Shown in pieces: positions 43,707 through 53,374 of a stretch of 64,000 nt of DNA. The first letter of the stretch is position 1. Every line of letters starts with the position of its first letter. This DNA is from Bacteroidota bacterium (GTDB lineage Bacteria > Bacteroidota > Bacteroidia > Chitinophagales > LD1). The notes beneath the pieces are model-generated. The model had not been told where the DNA came from and made no database searches. It worked only from the letters and a program-made list of their open reading frames with translations. The DNA lies in the NCBI GenBank assembly GCA_947475165.1, contig CANJLD010000018.1, forward strand, positions 1-64,000, in the 5' to 3' direction. The position numbers were made by a program, and so were the translations under genes.

Positions 43707-44504
43707 TTACCTCACCGCCATCTTTCTAATCATTACCGAAAACAGCGAAGGGAATATACGCTTGGCAAACACCGCAAACCTTTCTTTAATTTTAGCTACT
43801 ACAATTTCTTCCTGTTCCTTTTTAATGGCAGAAATAATTTGCTGTGCACATTCACCGGCAGTTAAACCGTTGGCAGTTGCCTTATCCATACTGCCCAGCT
43901 TATCACCGGTACCGGTCAATGCATTGTGCGAAACATTGGTTTGAATAAAGCCGGGGCAAACCAATAGCACCCGCACATTATCATCATGCACCTCGGCACG
44001 TAATGAATCGAAGAAACCATGTAGCGCATGTTTGCTTGCCGCGTAACCGCTTCTCCACGGTGAGCCGAACTTGCCTACTGCACTGGTAATGGTTACAATC
44101 AATCCGCTCTTTTGCTGAATGAAAGAGGGGAGGAGAAGCTTGGTTAATGCCACAGTACCAAAAAAGTTGACTTCAAAAAGTTTGCGGTCAACTTCAATAG
44201 AAGTATCTTTTGTTAATGACCGCTGACTAACCCCACCGTTATTTATCAGCACATCAATACGCCCGAATTTTTGGAGGGCTTCGTTCTTCTTTGCTTCAAA
44301 GTTTACAGAGTCAGCTAAATCCAGAGGAAGAATTAAACAGTTGTCCGTAGTCAGTCGTCCGTTAGCCATAACACGTTTTAATTCATCTTCTCTGCGTGCA
44401 GAAAGAATAAGCTTAGCTCCTTCCTTAGCCAAAGCATAAGCCAACGCCTCACCAATACCGGAAGAAGCACCGGTAAGCCATATTACTTTGTTTTTAATTT
44501 CCAT
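43707..44504 (-). CDS. Short-chain dehydrogenase/reductase
   Basis: A 265-residue classical SDR. The cofactor motif is TGASSGIG (11-18), INNGGVSQRS lies after the third strand, and SAVGKFGSPWRSGYAASKHALHG contains the Ser-Tyr-Lys catalytic set (YAASK). Substrate and NAD(H)/NADP(H) preference cannot be fixed, though the R-R after strand two (SARRED) suggests NADPH. Convergent with aroK, 7 bases apart. Confidence 0.85.
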   Translation of the reverse strand: MEIKNKVIWLTGASSGIGEALAYALAKEGAKLILSARREDELKRVMANGRLTTDNCLILPLDLADSVNFEAKKNEALQKFGRIDVLINNGGVSQRSLTKDTSIEVDRKLFEVNFFGTVALTKLLLPSFIQQKSGLIVTITSAVGKFGSPWRSGYAASKHALHGFFDSLRAEVHDDNVRVLLVCPGFIQTNVSHNALTGTGDKLGSMDKATANGLTAGECAQQIISAIKKEQEEIVVAKIKERFAVFAKRIFPSLFSVMIRKMAVR

Positions 44505-44556
44505 GTTTCGAATTTAGTAATGTATTTAATCAGCATTCAGCACTCCACATTCAGCA

Positions 44557-47500
44557 TTAGAACACCGCTCTAATCTCCGCCCTACCGGTATGCACCGATT
44601 TCATAGTTGCTTTATCACCGGCTGTAAAGCCCGTCATCCGTCCATCGTAAATGAGTGTAAGCTGAATGTTTTGCGAAAGGTTTTGCGAGTAGCTTGCGCT
44701 CCACACTAAATTGTTGCCGTTGCGCAAACCTTCCAGCATGGCATATTCCAATTGCTGATTCGGTAAATTCCTGTCGTTGTATTTTATACTGGCATACGAA
44801 AGCGAAGCATCTACCGAGCTTTTGCTTTGCCGGTTGTAGCGTGCGGTAAAAGTGAGCTTATGTGTTTGTGCCGTCTGTTTGCCCACGGTATCGGTCGGGT
44901 TTATCTTATCCGAAAACTCATACTTTAAACCAATGCGCAAAAATGTTTTGAACTGATAACTTAAATCGGTTGATGCATCGTTGTATGTAAATTTGTATTG
45001 CAAACTGGCATAGTAATCCGACTGATTGGATTTGAGCCCATTGGTATAAGCCCAAACCGTGTTGAACGACTTAACCATATTCCATCGCACACTCACCCCT
45101 TGGCTCTGCACCAACCGGTTCTCGAAGCCAGCTGTAAGCAGCGTGCGGTTGCGCGCATAATTAAAATCTATCTGCGCTCCGTACTTAGGTTCTAACCGGT
45201 TAAAGTAAAGTGTATTGCGGCTGGCAATGGAAGTAGAAACAATCTGCTCGTCTTCTTTTTTAAGCGGAAACGGATTGAAGTAATCGCCCAGGCGCTTCAC
45301 CTTATTGGTATATGTTTTTTTAGTGATGCTAACGCTGGCAAACAAACTAAACATAGCCACCACCTTGCGTATGCCGGTCTTTGTTTTCCAAACAGCCGCA
45401 GGGTTTATGTTCAGCACCTCGTTAAACTGATTGGTGTTTACCGAAACAAATTCGGGTGTGGTAATAAAAGTGCGGAAATAAGTAGAGTCGCCAGTAACGC
45501 CTGAACGCGCAAGATATTCGGCAATATCCTTTACACCGTTTTCGTTTTTGTCTTCTCCATAAATATAATCTCCCTGATTGTTAGGTGCAGTAACAAAAAC
45601 AACTTGCTGGTTCTGCTGCCTGCCGGTTCCTATTTCATATAAAGTAGTAGACCGGAAAACACCTTTAAGCAAAGTAAAGTTGTAATCTACCCGCCCTAAA
45701 TAAAAATGCTCCGGTTGGTCTGAAATGTTTAACGAGTCGGCATTTTTTGCATGGCGATAAGTGAAATTGTAATTAAGCGTTTGGTTCTTAAAAGAATTTA
45801 TCTGTCCGTTTACACCAATAGATTGCGCACCGTAAAAGAACGGAGCGAAACCGGCACCGGTGGCGCGGTGTTCGTAACGCATGGCAAATTCAAAACCGAA
45901 TTTGTTCACTGCCGAATCGGGGCTTGCTGCATAAACTTTATAGTTTTCCCAAAGATAACTGTTGCTGTTGAGCGTATCCGCTCCCTTGTTCTTAATCATG
46001 TTTATTTCATGGTCGAAGAGGGTTCCTATTTTCCAACCTTTTGTTTTAGCAGATGCATAAAAAAAATCTGCCTTAGGGCGCAGATAATTGGAATGATTGA
46101 AAGTAGAAGTGGCGTTCAAATAACTGTTGGCAAAAACAATGTTGAAACCCTTCTTCGAAAAGTTGCCGCTCAACCCATTTTCGAAACCACGGTAAGCTGT
46201 ATCCTGTATAAAAGCTTTACTCCGTAAATTAATACTGCCCAGATTGTTCCACCGGTAACCGATGTTGGCGGTAGCCAAATGTTCGTTGTGTCTTTTCTCA
46301 GCCGGAATAATATTCCAGTCGCGGTTAAACTCTACATTCCTGAACCGCTCAATGGTGTTGAACCGGTTCTGTATAAATTCATAATTAAGATTGTAAATAA
46401 TGCTTTGCGAAGAAACACCGGTGGTATCGCCTTTAGTCACCACCGTTCCGCTGAAACCTGTCTTACCGGCAAAACCAATATTGGCACCGTTGTCTTTTGT
46501 CGAAAACATATTTGGGTCATAGTTGCTCATAGCCGCTTCGGCAGAAAATGTATTGTTCTTATCTATCCGCACATCCGTGCCCAGCGTATACATCTGCTGA
46601 TATTTAGGCGTAACCAAAAAGATAACCGGTTTGTAAGAGCCCACCGAATGTGCTTTCAATGCTGTATCAATGTAAGGCGCAACCCAAACATAAACCCGTC
46701 CGTTAGCAGTAGAATTTGCCGGAACATAATCTCCGTTTCCTTCGCCCGCATAGCTGAAGGTAACTGCATACTTTGCCTTGGTAGTATCGGTAGAGTAAAC
46801 AAAAACAGAATCGAACACAACACTTGCCGCAGTATCTAAATTGAAAGGAACAAGCGTATCTTTCAATTCATACATAATGCGGTTGGCATCGTAAGCAACA
46901 CTGTCAAAGCCACGGTAAAGCGCGTTTTGAATATTGTTGCCAAGGGTAGAGAGAAATAGTTTTTTTTCCGCATCAAGGTTTTGCTGAACGTTTTGCCCTT
47001 TGCTGTCCTGCTCGCTGTAAAGATTAAAACGCACATCTGCTTTTTTTGTAAGCAATTCGGTATTTACAAAAGCGGCCGAGCGCACATAGTTTCTGTCGCT
47101 GTATTCAAACTCTACTACCACACGTAAATCTTTCGAAATAATTCTGCGCGGCATAAAGCGTATTTCGCCAAGGTTGTAATCAATTGTATAGTCGCGGTCG
47201 GCTCCGCGCTCCATTTTTGCACCGTTAATAAAAACCTCTTCGGTGTTCGAGAGAATAATGATGTATGTTTCTCCGTTTGAACCGGTCAGCTTATAAGGGC
47301 CCTGGTTGCCTTCGGTAACCGATAAAGTGTTTCGCGCAAACTTTCCTTTGCTTATGCCACCGGCAGCAGCCGTTTTAATAGTGCCGAATTTCTTTACATC
47401 AAATGAGCCGCTGTAATAACCACCTTGATACTTTTTAGAGAATTTCATAAAGTAAGCTTTCTCAGGATTGAACAAATCGAAATCACCTACAATTACTTTG

Positions 47501-48201
47501 TGCTGGTCTTTGCGCAGCTGAATAAATATTTTGTCGAACTCCTGAATCTGTTGCGTGTTGCCTTCCGGTTGAATGGGAATATTGTTATCGGTAATGGCAG
47601 CAGTAATTTCTAAATCCTTTGTGAGCATACCGCTCAACTGCAAATTGAAAAGCGAATTCAACACCACGTCCTGATTATTACCAAACGAAATGCTGCGTGC
47701 AAAACTTCCGTTGTAATCAAGACTGCCGAAATCAATCAGCTTCGTTCCCACATCATCCGGGTTATAAATAAAAGGACTCATCACCGAATTGGCATTGCCC
47801 TGCACATACTTTGCGTAACTTTTGTTATAAGTTTCATCGGCAAGAGCAAACGGATAAACGCGGAAAAATATTTTTATCGAATCGGCAGCAGGTTTTTTAT
47901 TCCAAATCAATTTCGATTCAAATGCTTTGATAGTGTAGCTGGTCGAATCAAGAATCTCTCCAGTTGAATTGCGCACAAAAATCGTGTTAGGAACAAGGCT
48001 TAAGCTATCCAGTTTTAACGTATCACCGGCAAGCGAATAGGTTTTGTAGCGGATGTTAGAGAGCGATTGGCCATTGACCATTGACCATTGACCGCTGAGA
48101 ACAGCCAGTAGGAGCAAGAACTTTATGAATGTAGAAGGAACCTTCACCGTTGTAAAGAAAATACAATGACGGAAGAAGGAAAATATTGTGCAGTAAATCA
48201 A
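44557..48201 (-). CDS. Large outer-membrane barrel-like protein
   Basis: A 1214-residue protein, probably exported. Its signal region (about residues 24-45) ends LLLLAVLSGQWSMVNGQS; the GQWSMVNGQ stretch is encoded by a 7-base tandem repeat. The N-terminal part contains RSISFGNNQDVVLNSLFNLQLSG and ITAAITDNNIPIQPEGNTQQ, a pattern shared by large Bacteroidota outer-membrane proteins including, as far as I recall, the SprA type. The remainder is a long series of amphipathic strands with aromatic ends, as in beta-barrels, ending at a Phe (RAEIRAVF), the common last residue of outer-membrane proteins. The exact role is unknown. Confidence 0.65.
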   Translation of the reverse strand: MIYCTIFSFFRHCIFFTTVKVPSTFIKFLLLLAVLSGQWSMVNGQSLSNIRYKTYSLAGDTLKLDSLSLVPNTIFVRNSTGEILDSTSYTIKAFESKLIWNKKPAADSIKIFFRVYPFALADETYNKSYAKYVQGNANSVMSPFIYNPDDVGTKLIDFGSLDYNGSFARSISFGNNQDVVLNSLFNLQLSGMLTKDLEITAAITDNNIPIQPEGNTQQIQEFDKIFIQLRKDQHKVIVGDFDLFNPEKAYFMKFSKKYQGGYYSGSFDVKKFGTIKTAAAGGISKGKFARNTLSVTEGNQGPYKLTGSNGETYIIILSNTEEVFINGAKMERGADRDYTIDYNLGEIRFMPRRIISKDLRVVVEFEYSDRNYVRSAAFVNTELLTKKADVRFNLYSEQDSKGQNVQQNLDAEKKLFLSTLGNNIQNALYRGFDSVAYDANRIMYELKDTLVPFNLDTAASVVFDSVFVYSTDTTKAKYAVTFSYAGEGNGDYVPANSTANGRVYVWVAPYIDTALKAHSVGSYKPVIFLVTPKYQQMYTLGTDVRIDKNNTFSAEAAMSNYDPNMFSTKDNGANIGFAGKTGFSGTVVTKGDTTGVSSQSIIYNLNYEFIQNRFNTIERFRNVEFNRDWNIIPAEKRHNEHLATANIGYRWNNLGSINLRSKAFIQDTAYRGFENGLSGNFSKKGFNIVFANSYLNATSTFNHSNYLRPKADFFYASAKTKGWKIGTLFDHEINMIKNKGADTLNSNSYLWENYKVYAASPDSAVNKFGFEFAMRYEHRATGAGFAPFFYGAQSIGVNGQINSFKNQTLNYNFTYRHAKNADSLNISDQPEHFYLGRVDYNFTLLKGVFRSTTLYEIGTGRQQNQQVVFVTAPNNQGDYIYGEDKNENGVKDIAEYLARSGVTGDSTYFRTFITTPEFVSVNTNQFNEVLNINPAAVWKTKTGIRKVVAMFSLFASVSITKKTYTNKVKRLGDYFNPFPLKKEDEQIVSTSIASRNTLYFNRLEPKYGAQIDFNYARNRTLLTAGFENRLVQSQGVSVRWNMVKSFNTVWAYTNGLKSNQSDYYASLQYKFTYNDASTDLSYQFKTFLRIGLKYEFSDKINPTDTVGKQTAQTHKLTFTARYNRQSKSSVDASLSYASIKYNDRNLPNQQLEYAMLEGLRNGNNLVWSASYSQNLSQNIQLTLIYDGRMTGFTAGDKATMKSVHTGRAEIRAVF

Positions 48202-48231
48202 AATTATATTGTCATTGCCGGATAAGTCCTC

Positions 48232-49491
48232 TTAATATCCGTATTTCTCTTTCCAAAGTTTTTTTAAATCTTTTCTGGTTTCGGCTTCGCGGTTGTTGTT
48301 GCTTGGGTCATAAAGTTTAGTACCCTTTACTTTATCGGGCATAAATTCCAGGTCAACGAAGTTGCCTTCATAGCTGTGCGCGTATTTGTAATCTTTTCCG
48401 TAGTTCAAATCTTTCATGAGTTTAGTTGGCGCGTTGCGGATGTGCAGCGGCACCGGTAAGTCACCGGTTTCGCGGACGAGTTGCATGGCTGCACCAATGG
48501 CTGTAGTTGCCGAATTGCTTTTAGGTGAAGTAGCGAGATAGATAACCGTTTGCGAAAGAATCAACTGACATTCTGGATAGCCAATCATGGTTACTGCCTG
48601 AAAACAACTCGTTGCAAGTAAGAGCGCATTTGGATTTGCGTTGCCGATGTCTTCGCTGGCAAGAATTAATAACCTGCGCGCAATAAACTTCGGGTCTTCG
48701 CCACCGGTTATCATTCTTGCTAAATAATAAAGAGCTGCATTCGGGTCGCTGCCTCTTATTGATTTAATGAAGGCAGAAATAATATCGTAGTGCTGTTCGC
48801 CACTCTTGTCATAAATCGCCATCTTTTGCTGGATGGTGTTTTCTACAAGTTCGTTGTTGATGGTTAACGGTTCGCTGTTTGCAGAAGAAACAACCAGTTC
48901 TAAAACGTTCAGCAACTTTCTGGCATCGCCTCCGCTGTATTTCAGCAGGGCTTCAGTTTCTTTTATTTCAATCTGCTTTTTCGAAAGCACTTCGTCAGTC
49001 TTCAATGCGTGTGCAATCAGCTTTTCTAAATCTTCGCGCTCAAGTGGTTTCAGTACATAAACCTGACAGCGTGAAAGCAAAGCGGAAATAACTTCGAACG
49101 AAGGATTCTCGGTTGTTGCACCGAAAAGAATAATGATTCCTTTTTCTACTGCACCAAGCAAAGCATCCTGCTGCGCTTTGTTGAACCGGTGAATTTCATC
49201 AATGAACAAAATAGACTTACCGGTGGTAGTGGCTTCATCAATTACCCTGCGCACCTCTTTTACTCCGCTGTCAATAGCACTAAGTTGATGGAAGGGCAGA
49301 TTAATTTGTTCGGCAATAAAACGCGCCATACTGGTTTTTCCAACACCTGGAGGACCCCAGAAAATAATAGATGGAATGTTTCCGCTTTCAATCAACTTGC
49401 GCAACACTTTTCCCTCACCAATTAAATGTTGCTGACCAACAAATTCGGCAATGGTCTTGGGGCGTAAACGTTCGGGAAGCGGTGGTAGCAT
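48232..49491 (-). CDS. rarA: Replication-associated recombination protein A (MgsA/RarA)
   Basis: A 419-residue AAA+ ATPase that acts at stalled forks with SSB. Walker A is GPPGVGKT (46-53), Walker B FIDEIHRF (about 96-103), sensor 1 GATTENPSF, and the C-terminal YLARMITGGEDPKFIARRLLI belongs to the tetramerisation domain. Length and order are normal. It is 30 bases from the large outer-membrane gene on the same strand, which may be chance. No other motif is odd. Confidence 0.95.
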   Translation of the reverse strand: MLPPLPERLRPKTIAEFVGQQHLIGEGKVLRKLIESGNIPSIIFWGPPGVGKTSMARFIAEQINLPFHQLSAIDSGVKEVRRVIDEATTTGKSILFIDEIHRFNKAQQDALLGAVEKGIIILFGATTENPSFEVISALLSRCQVYVLKPLEREDLEKLIAHALKTDEVLSKKQIEIKETEALLKYSGGDARKLLNVLELVVSSANSEPLTINNELVENTIQQKMAIYDKSGEQHYDIISAFIKSIRGSDPNAALYYLARMITGGEDPKFIARRLLILASEDIGNANPNALLLATSCFQAVTMIGYPECQLILSQTVIYLATSPKSNSATTAIGAAMQLVRETGDLPVPLHIRNAPTKLMKDLNYGKDYKYAHSYEGNFVDLEFMPDKVKGTKLYDPSNNNREAETRKDLKKLWKEKYGY

Positions 49492-49587
49492 GAAATACTA
49501 ATTACAAAGTGTGAAATACGAAATAAGAAAACGCTTTCAAACTTAGTAATTAGTGAATGAGAAAAAAGCAGAACACAGTTGCGTTGC

Positions 49588-49686
49588 TTACTTCGGCTCG
49601 TTCTCTTTTTTAATAATTCGGTAGATAAAAATGCTCAACCCTATTACAAAGGCAAGCATTGCAATAAATATTGGAATAGCACCCAT
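49588..49686 (-). CDS. Small membrane protein (32 residues)
   Basis: MGAIPIFIAMLAFVIGLSIF, then a basic end IYRIIKKENEPK. A single membrane helix with the positive end inside. The start ATG and stop are clear, and it lies 15 bases after the stop of the deoxynucleoside kinase gene on the same strand. Too short for most gene callers. Function is unknown. Confidence 0.5.
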   Translation of the reverse strand: MGAIPIFIAMLAFVIGLSIFIYRIIKKENEPK

Positions 49687-49701
49687 GTGTAGTTTGGGTG
49701 T

Positions 49702-50553
49702 TTAGAAAAGTCCGAAAAGTTCTGCTCTTACTTTGTTTATCACTTCCCCCTGTGCTTCTTCGTCATCGGCAAAGTTTAACTGGTCAACATCTATTACTAA
49801 CAGGCGACCTTCTTTATAGGTGCTAATCCATTTTTCGTAATACTCATTCAACCTGCGGATATAATCAAGACGTAGATTATCTTCATAATCCCTTCCGCGT
49901 TTTTGAATCTGGTTTACCAGCGTAGGCACGGTTGCCTTTAAATAAATAAGCAAATCTGGCGGACGAATCATACTGCTGATGGTTTCATACAGCTTAGTAT
50001 AATTTTCAAAATCGCGGCTACTCATTAAACCCATACCATGAAGGTTGGGGGCAAATATTTGCGCGTCTTCGTGTATTGTTCTGTCTTGTATTACCACTTC
50101 CGTTCCCTGCTGAATTTCGATAATCTGTTTAAAGCGGGAGTTCAAGAAGTAAACCTGTAAGTTGAATGACCAGCGCGGCATGTCTTCGTAAAAATCATTC
50201 AGGTAAGGGTTGTTCTCTACATCTTCAAACTGTGGTAACCAACCAAAGTGTTTCGAAAGAATTTTGGTAAGTGTTGTTTTACCTGCACCAATGTTTCCGG
50301 CAATTGCAATATGCTTGATTGGCTTTTTGGGCTTACCGGTTGCCAGTTTAGGCTCTGCCTTGGCTATTTGTTTTACTGCCAGCTTTGCCGTTGATTTTGC
50401 GGTTGGTTTTGCTGTTGGTTTTACAGCTTTCTTCGGACTTGCTTTAGCCACCTGTTTTGCTTTTACTGCAACTTTTGCTTTAGCTTTTGCCTTAGGTTGT
50501 GGTTTTGCCTGCTTTTTCGGGGCTGGTTTTTTTGCCGCTTTTTTCTTAGCCAT
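49702..50553 (-). CDS. Deoxynucleoside kinase with a histone-like N-terminal extension
   Basis: A 283-residue protein. Residues 80-283 are a deoxynucleoside kinase: P-loop GNIGAGKT (86-93), FEDVENNPYLNDFY, the DRTIHED catalytic/ERS-type motif (about 150-156), and the lid RGRDYEDNLRLDYI. It makes dNMPs from deoxynucleosides for salvage. The first 79 residues are repeated Lys, Ala and Pro (KKAAKKPAPKKQ, KAKAKAKVAVKAK), like the tails of histone H1 or of HU-like proteins. Such a tail is unusual on a kinase and may bind nucleic acid or polyphosphate. The start at 50553 is the only Met before the tail. Confidence 0.85.
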   Translation of the reverse strand: MAKKKAAKKPAPKKQAKPQPKAKAKAKVAVKAKQVAKASPKKAVKPTAKPTAKSTAKLAVKQIAKAEPKLATGKPKKPIKHIAIAGNIGAGKTTLTKILSKHFGWLPQFEDVENNPYLNDFYEDMPRWSFNLQVYFLNSRFKQIIEIQQGTEVVIQDRTIHEDAQIFAPNLHGMGLMSSRDFENYTKLYETISSMIRPPDLLIYLKATVPTLVNQIQKRGRDYEDNLRLDYIRRLNEYYEKWISTYKEGRLLVIDVDQLNFADDEEAQGEVINKVRAELFGLF

Positions 50554-50670
50554 GGTTAAATTCTTTTTGTCCTAATCAGCAATTCAAAACCAATACGCTT
50601 TGATTTTTCTGCTTTGAACTTTGTTCTTTATTGCAATAGTGTGTGGTCGAAAATAAAAATTGTTTCGCGC

Positions 50671-51681
50671 TTAAAAACTTTTAAGCCCTATAATTTCGCG
50701 CACGTCCTTTAATGTTTGCGCGGCACTTGCGCGGGCTTTGCTTCCACCATCGCCCAAAATTTCGTAAACCCTTTTTTCATCGGCACTTAATTCCACAATC
50801 TTTTCGCGTATGGGGGTAAGAAAAGTAACCATATCTTCTGCCAATTGCTTTTTCATATCGCCATAGCGAATCGTGCAATTGTTATATGTATCTTCAAAAT
50901 GCTGAACTGTTTCTTTAGCCGAAACCAAACTCATCATATCAAATACGTTTTGAATAATCTGCGGCTTGGCAGAATTGGGTTCTTTTGGTCCGCCATCGGT
51001 AACCATGCGCATCATCTTCTTGCGAATAATATCCGGTTCATCTTCCAGATAAATACAAGTGTAATCGGCTTTGCTCTTGCTCATTTTTCCTTCGCCATCT
51101 AAACTCGGCACATTCACCAACTTATCTGCAAACGAAAACGCTTCCGGCTCAGGAAAGTAATCTACTTTATAAAGATTGTTGAAACGTCTTACAAAATCGC
51201 GGCTCATCTCTACATGCTGTTGTTGGTCTTTGCCAACCGGTACTTTATGTGCGCGGTGAATAATAATATCAACCGTCATAAGCACAGGATAAGTGAGTAG
51301 TCCAGCGTTTACATTCTCCGGTTGTTCGCGCACTTTCTCTTTAAAAGTTGCTTCGCGCTCCAACTCGCCTAAGTAAGCGTGCATATTAAAGATGAGATAC
51401 AACTCCGGTATCTGCGGCACATCGCTTTGCAAATACAAAGCGCATTTGTTCGGGTCTAAACCGCACGCCAAATAAACTAAAGCAATGTTTCTGCTTTTCT
51501 CTTTCAGGTCAGCCGGGTTCGGGTGCGTGGTCAACGAATGATAATCGGCTACGAAAAAATAGCCGTTATAAATATCCTGCATCTGCACAAAATTCTTCAC
51601 CGCCCCGAAATAATTTCCGAGGTGTTGTTTGCCGGTTGGGCGAACTCCGCTTACTGTTATAATTTGTTTGTTGTCTGCCAT
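50671..51681 (-). CDS. trpS: Tryptophanyl-tRNA synthetase
   Basis: A 336-residue class I synthetase that charges tRNA-Trp. The HIGH-equivalent is HLGN (20-23) after SGVRPTGKQ, and KMSKS lies at 199-203. Normal length. It follows gatC with no gap, and both belong to the translation machinery, so they are co-transcribed. Confidence 0.95.
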   Translation of the reverse strand: MADNKQIITVSGVRPTGKQHLGNYFGAVKNFVQMQDIYNGYFFVADYHSLTTHPNPADLKEKSRNIALVYLACGLDPNKCALYLQSDVPQIPELYLIFNMHAYLGELEREATFKEKVREQPENVNAGLLTYPVLMTVDIIIHRAHKVPVGKDQQQHVEMSRDFVRRFNNLYKVDYFPEPEAFSFADKLVNVPSLDGEGKMSKSKADYTCIYLEDEPDIIRKKMMRMVTDGGPKEPNSAKPQIIQNVFDMMSLVSAKETVQHFEDTYNNCTIRYGDMKKQLAEDMVTFLTPIREKIVELSADEKRVYEILGDGGSKARASAAQTLKDVREIIGLKSF

Positions 51682-51972
51682 TTACTTCTTAATCACTTTC
51701 GGAACTTTAAAATAATCGCTGTTGCGCTGCGGTGCGTTTTGTAGAGCCTCTTCTTTGGTTACCATGTCGCGTATTACATCTTTACGCAACACATTTTTTT
51801 CATCGGTCATGTAAATAAGCGGTTCAACACCACCTATATTTACTTCTTCCAGTTTCTGCACTAAGTCCAGAATCTTCTGCAAGTCTTTTTTAATTCCTTC
51901 TTTGGCTTGCTCGTCAAACTCGAGTTTAGAAAGCTCGGCAAGACGGTCAACCAATTCATTATCTATGTTCAT
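51682..51972 (-). CDS. gatC: Aspartyl/glutamyl-tRNA amidotransferase subunit C
   Basis: A 96-residue subunit that stabilises GatA in the GatCAB complex, which converts Glu-tRNA(Gln) or Asp-tRNA(Asn) to the amides. LAELSKLEFDEQAKEGIKKDLQKIL and EPLIYMTDEKNVLRKDV are the two family regions. The stop codon directly abuts the trpS start. gatA and gatB are not in the window. Confidence 0.92.
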   Translation of the reverse strand: MNIDNELVDRLAELSKLEFDEQAKEGIKKDLQKILDLVQKLEEVNIGGVEPLIYMTDEKNVLRKDVIRDMVTKEEALQNAPQRNSDYFKVPKVIKK

Positions 51973-52056
51973 TCGTTTATTTATTTTCGACCGCGCTAAA
52001 ATAGAAATATAGAAATGTTATTGTAGCGATTGCATATAACCGAAAACCTGAAAATT

Positions 52057-52788
52057 GTGAGTGCACTAATTATTGAAATAAAAAACATCAAGAAGGAATA
52101 CATCATGGGCTCGCAATTAATTGCAGCTTTAAAAGATGTTACGCTTTCTATTAATAAAGGAGAATACGTTGCCCTGATGGGACCATCCGGTTCTGGCAAG
52201 TCAACACTCATGAATATTTTGGGCTGTCTTGATTCTCCAAGCTCTGGCACTTACCGGTTAAATAACATCGAAGTGGCTAAGATGACCGATGATGAATTGG
52301 CGCGTGTGCGCAACAAAGAAATTGGTTTCATCTTTCAAACGTTCAATTTGCTTCCGCGCTTAACTTCGTTAGAGAATGTTGCGCTGCCAATGGTATATGC
52401 AGGAATGAACAGTAAAGACCGCACTACTCGCGCAGAACAAGTAATGGAAATGGTTGGATTGAAAGACCGGATGACGCACAAGCCCAACGAACTTTCGGGC
52501 GGGCAAAGACAACGAGTAGCTATTGCGCGCGCTTTGGTAAACAATCCGAGTATTATTCTTGCAGATGAGCCAACCGGTAATCTGGATACTAAAACATCTT
52601 ACGAGATTATGGCGATAATGGAAGAAATTAGTTCGCAGGGAAACACCGTAATTATTGTAACACACGAAGAAGATATTGCAAAACATGCCCGTAGAATTCT
52701 GCGGCTACGCGATGGACTGATTGAGACCGATGTGCAGAACACACCGGTAAAGATGGATGCGAACCAATTGAACTTTGAAACGAGATAA
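52057..52788 (+). CDS. LolD/MacB-type ABC transporter ATPase
   Basis: About 243 residues from the GTG at 52057; an in-frame TTG at 52030 would add nine poorly conserved residues. Walker [11 protein letters not shown]-loop, signature [15 protein letters not shown], Walker [12 protein letters not shown] and the H-switch ([11 protein letters not shown]) are all present. It should power a lipoprotein-releasing or MacB-like permease. No permease gene is adjacent. 14 bases separate it from the cobalamin adenosyltransferase gene. Confidence 0.85.
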   Translation: MSALIIEIKNIKKEYIMGSQLIAALKDVTLSINKGEYVALMGPSGSGKSTLMNILGCLDSPSSGTYRLNNIEVAKMTDDELARVRNKEIGFIFQTFNLLPRLTSLENVALPMVYAGMNSKDRTTRAEQVMEMVGLKDRMTHKPNELSGGQRQRVAIARALVNNPSIILADEPTGNLDTKTSYEIMAIMEEISSQGNTVIIVTHEEDIAKHARRILRLRDGLIETDVQNTPVKMDANQLNFETR

Positions 52789-52802
52789 GTGTTATCTAAG
52801 CC

Positions 52803-53372
52803 ATGAAAATCTATACTAAAACCGGTGACATAGGCGAAACCTCCCTATTTGGAGGAAGAAGAGTATTGAAAAGTGAACTGCGCATTGATGCTTACGGCAC
52901 TGTAGATGAGTTGAACAGTTGGATTGGTTTATTGCGCGATGTGCAAACAGATATTGCAACGAAAGATTTATTGAAAGAAATTCAGGACAGGTTGTTTACC
53001 CTCGGCTCAACTCTGGCTGCGGACCCGGCCAACGCAAAACTTAAAACGCCTGATTTGCACGAAAGCGATATTGAGTTACTGGAAAAAGCCATTGATAAAA
53101 TGGATGAAGTTTTAGAACCTCTTCGCAATTTTGTTTTACCGGGCGGGCATGTAAACGTTTCGTATTGTCATTTGGCGCGTACCGTTTGCCGCAGGGCGGA
53201 AAGGTTGTGTGTGGCACTTCATCATTCTCATGCAAATAATGCTTCTTCAAATGTAAATGAATTGATTGCTATTAAATATCTAAACCGTCTTTCCGATTAT
53301 CTGTTTACACTCTCCCGTAAAATGGCGAAAGACTTAGGGGCAGAAGAAGTGAATTGGCTGCCAAGGAACTAA
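52803..53372 (+). CDS. ATP:cob(I)alamin adenosyltransferase (PduO type)
   Basis: A 189-residue enzyme that transfers the adenosyl group of ATP to cob(I)alamin. TKTGDIGETSLFGGRRVLK is the ATP-binding N-terminus, IDAYGTVDELNSWIG the second motif, and CRRAERLCVAL/LNRLSDYLFTLSR form the trimer core with active-site Arg. Length is normal. Its product, adenosylcobalamin, serves mutases elsewhere in the genome. Confidence 0.93.
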   Translation: MKIYTKTGDIGETSLFGGRRVLKSELRIDAYGTVDELNSWIGLLRDVQTDIATKDLLKEIQDRLFTLGSTLAADPANAKLKTPDLHESDIELLEKAIDKMDEVLEPLRNFVLPGGHVNVSYCHLARTVCRRAERLCVALHHSHANNASSNVNELIAIKYLNRLSDYLFTLSRKMAKDLGAEEVNWLPRN

Positions 53373-53374
53373 GT

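Noticed and set aside
45751..46839. Long plus-strand frames of 158 and 186 residues
   Set aside because: They are antisense shadows within the large outer-membrane protein gene, whose codon and motif pattern is clear.
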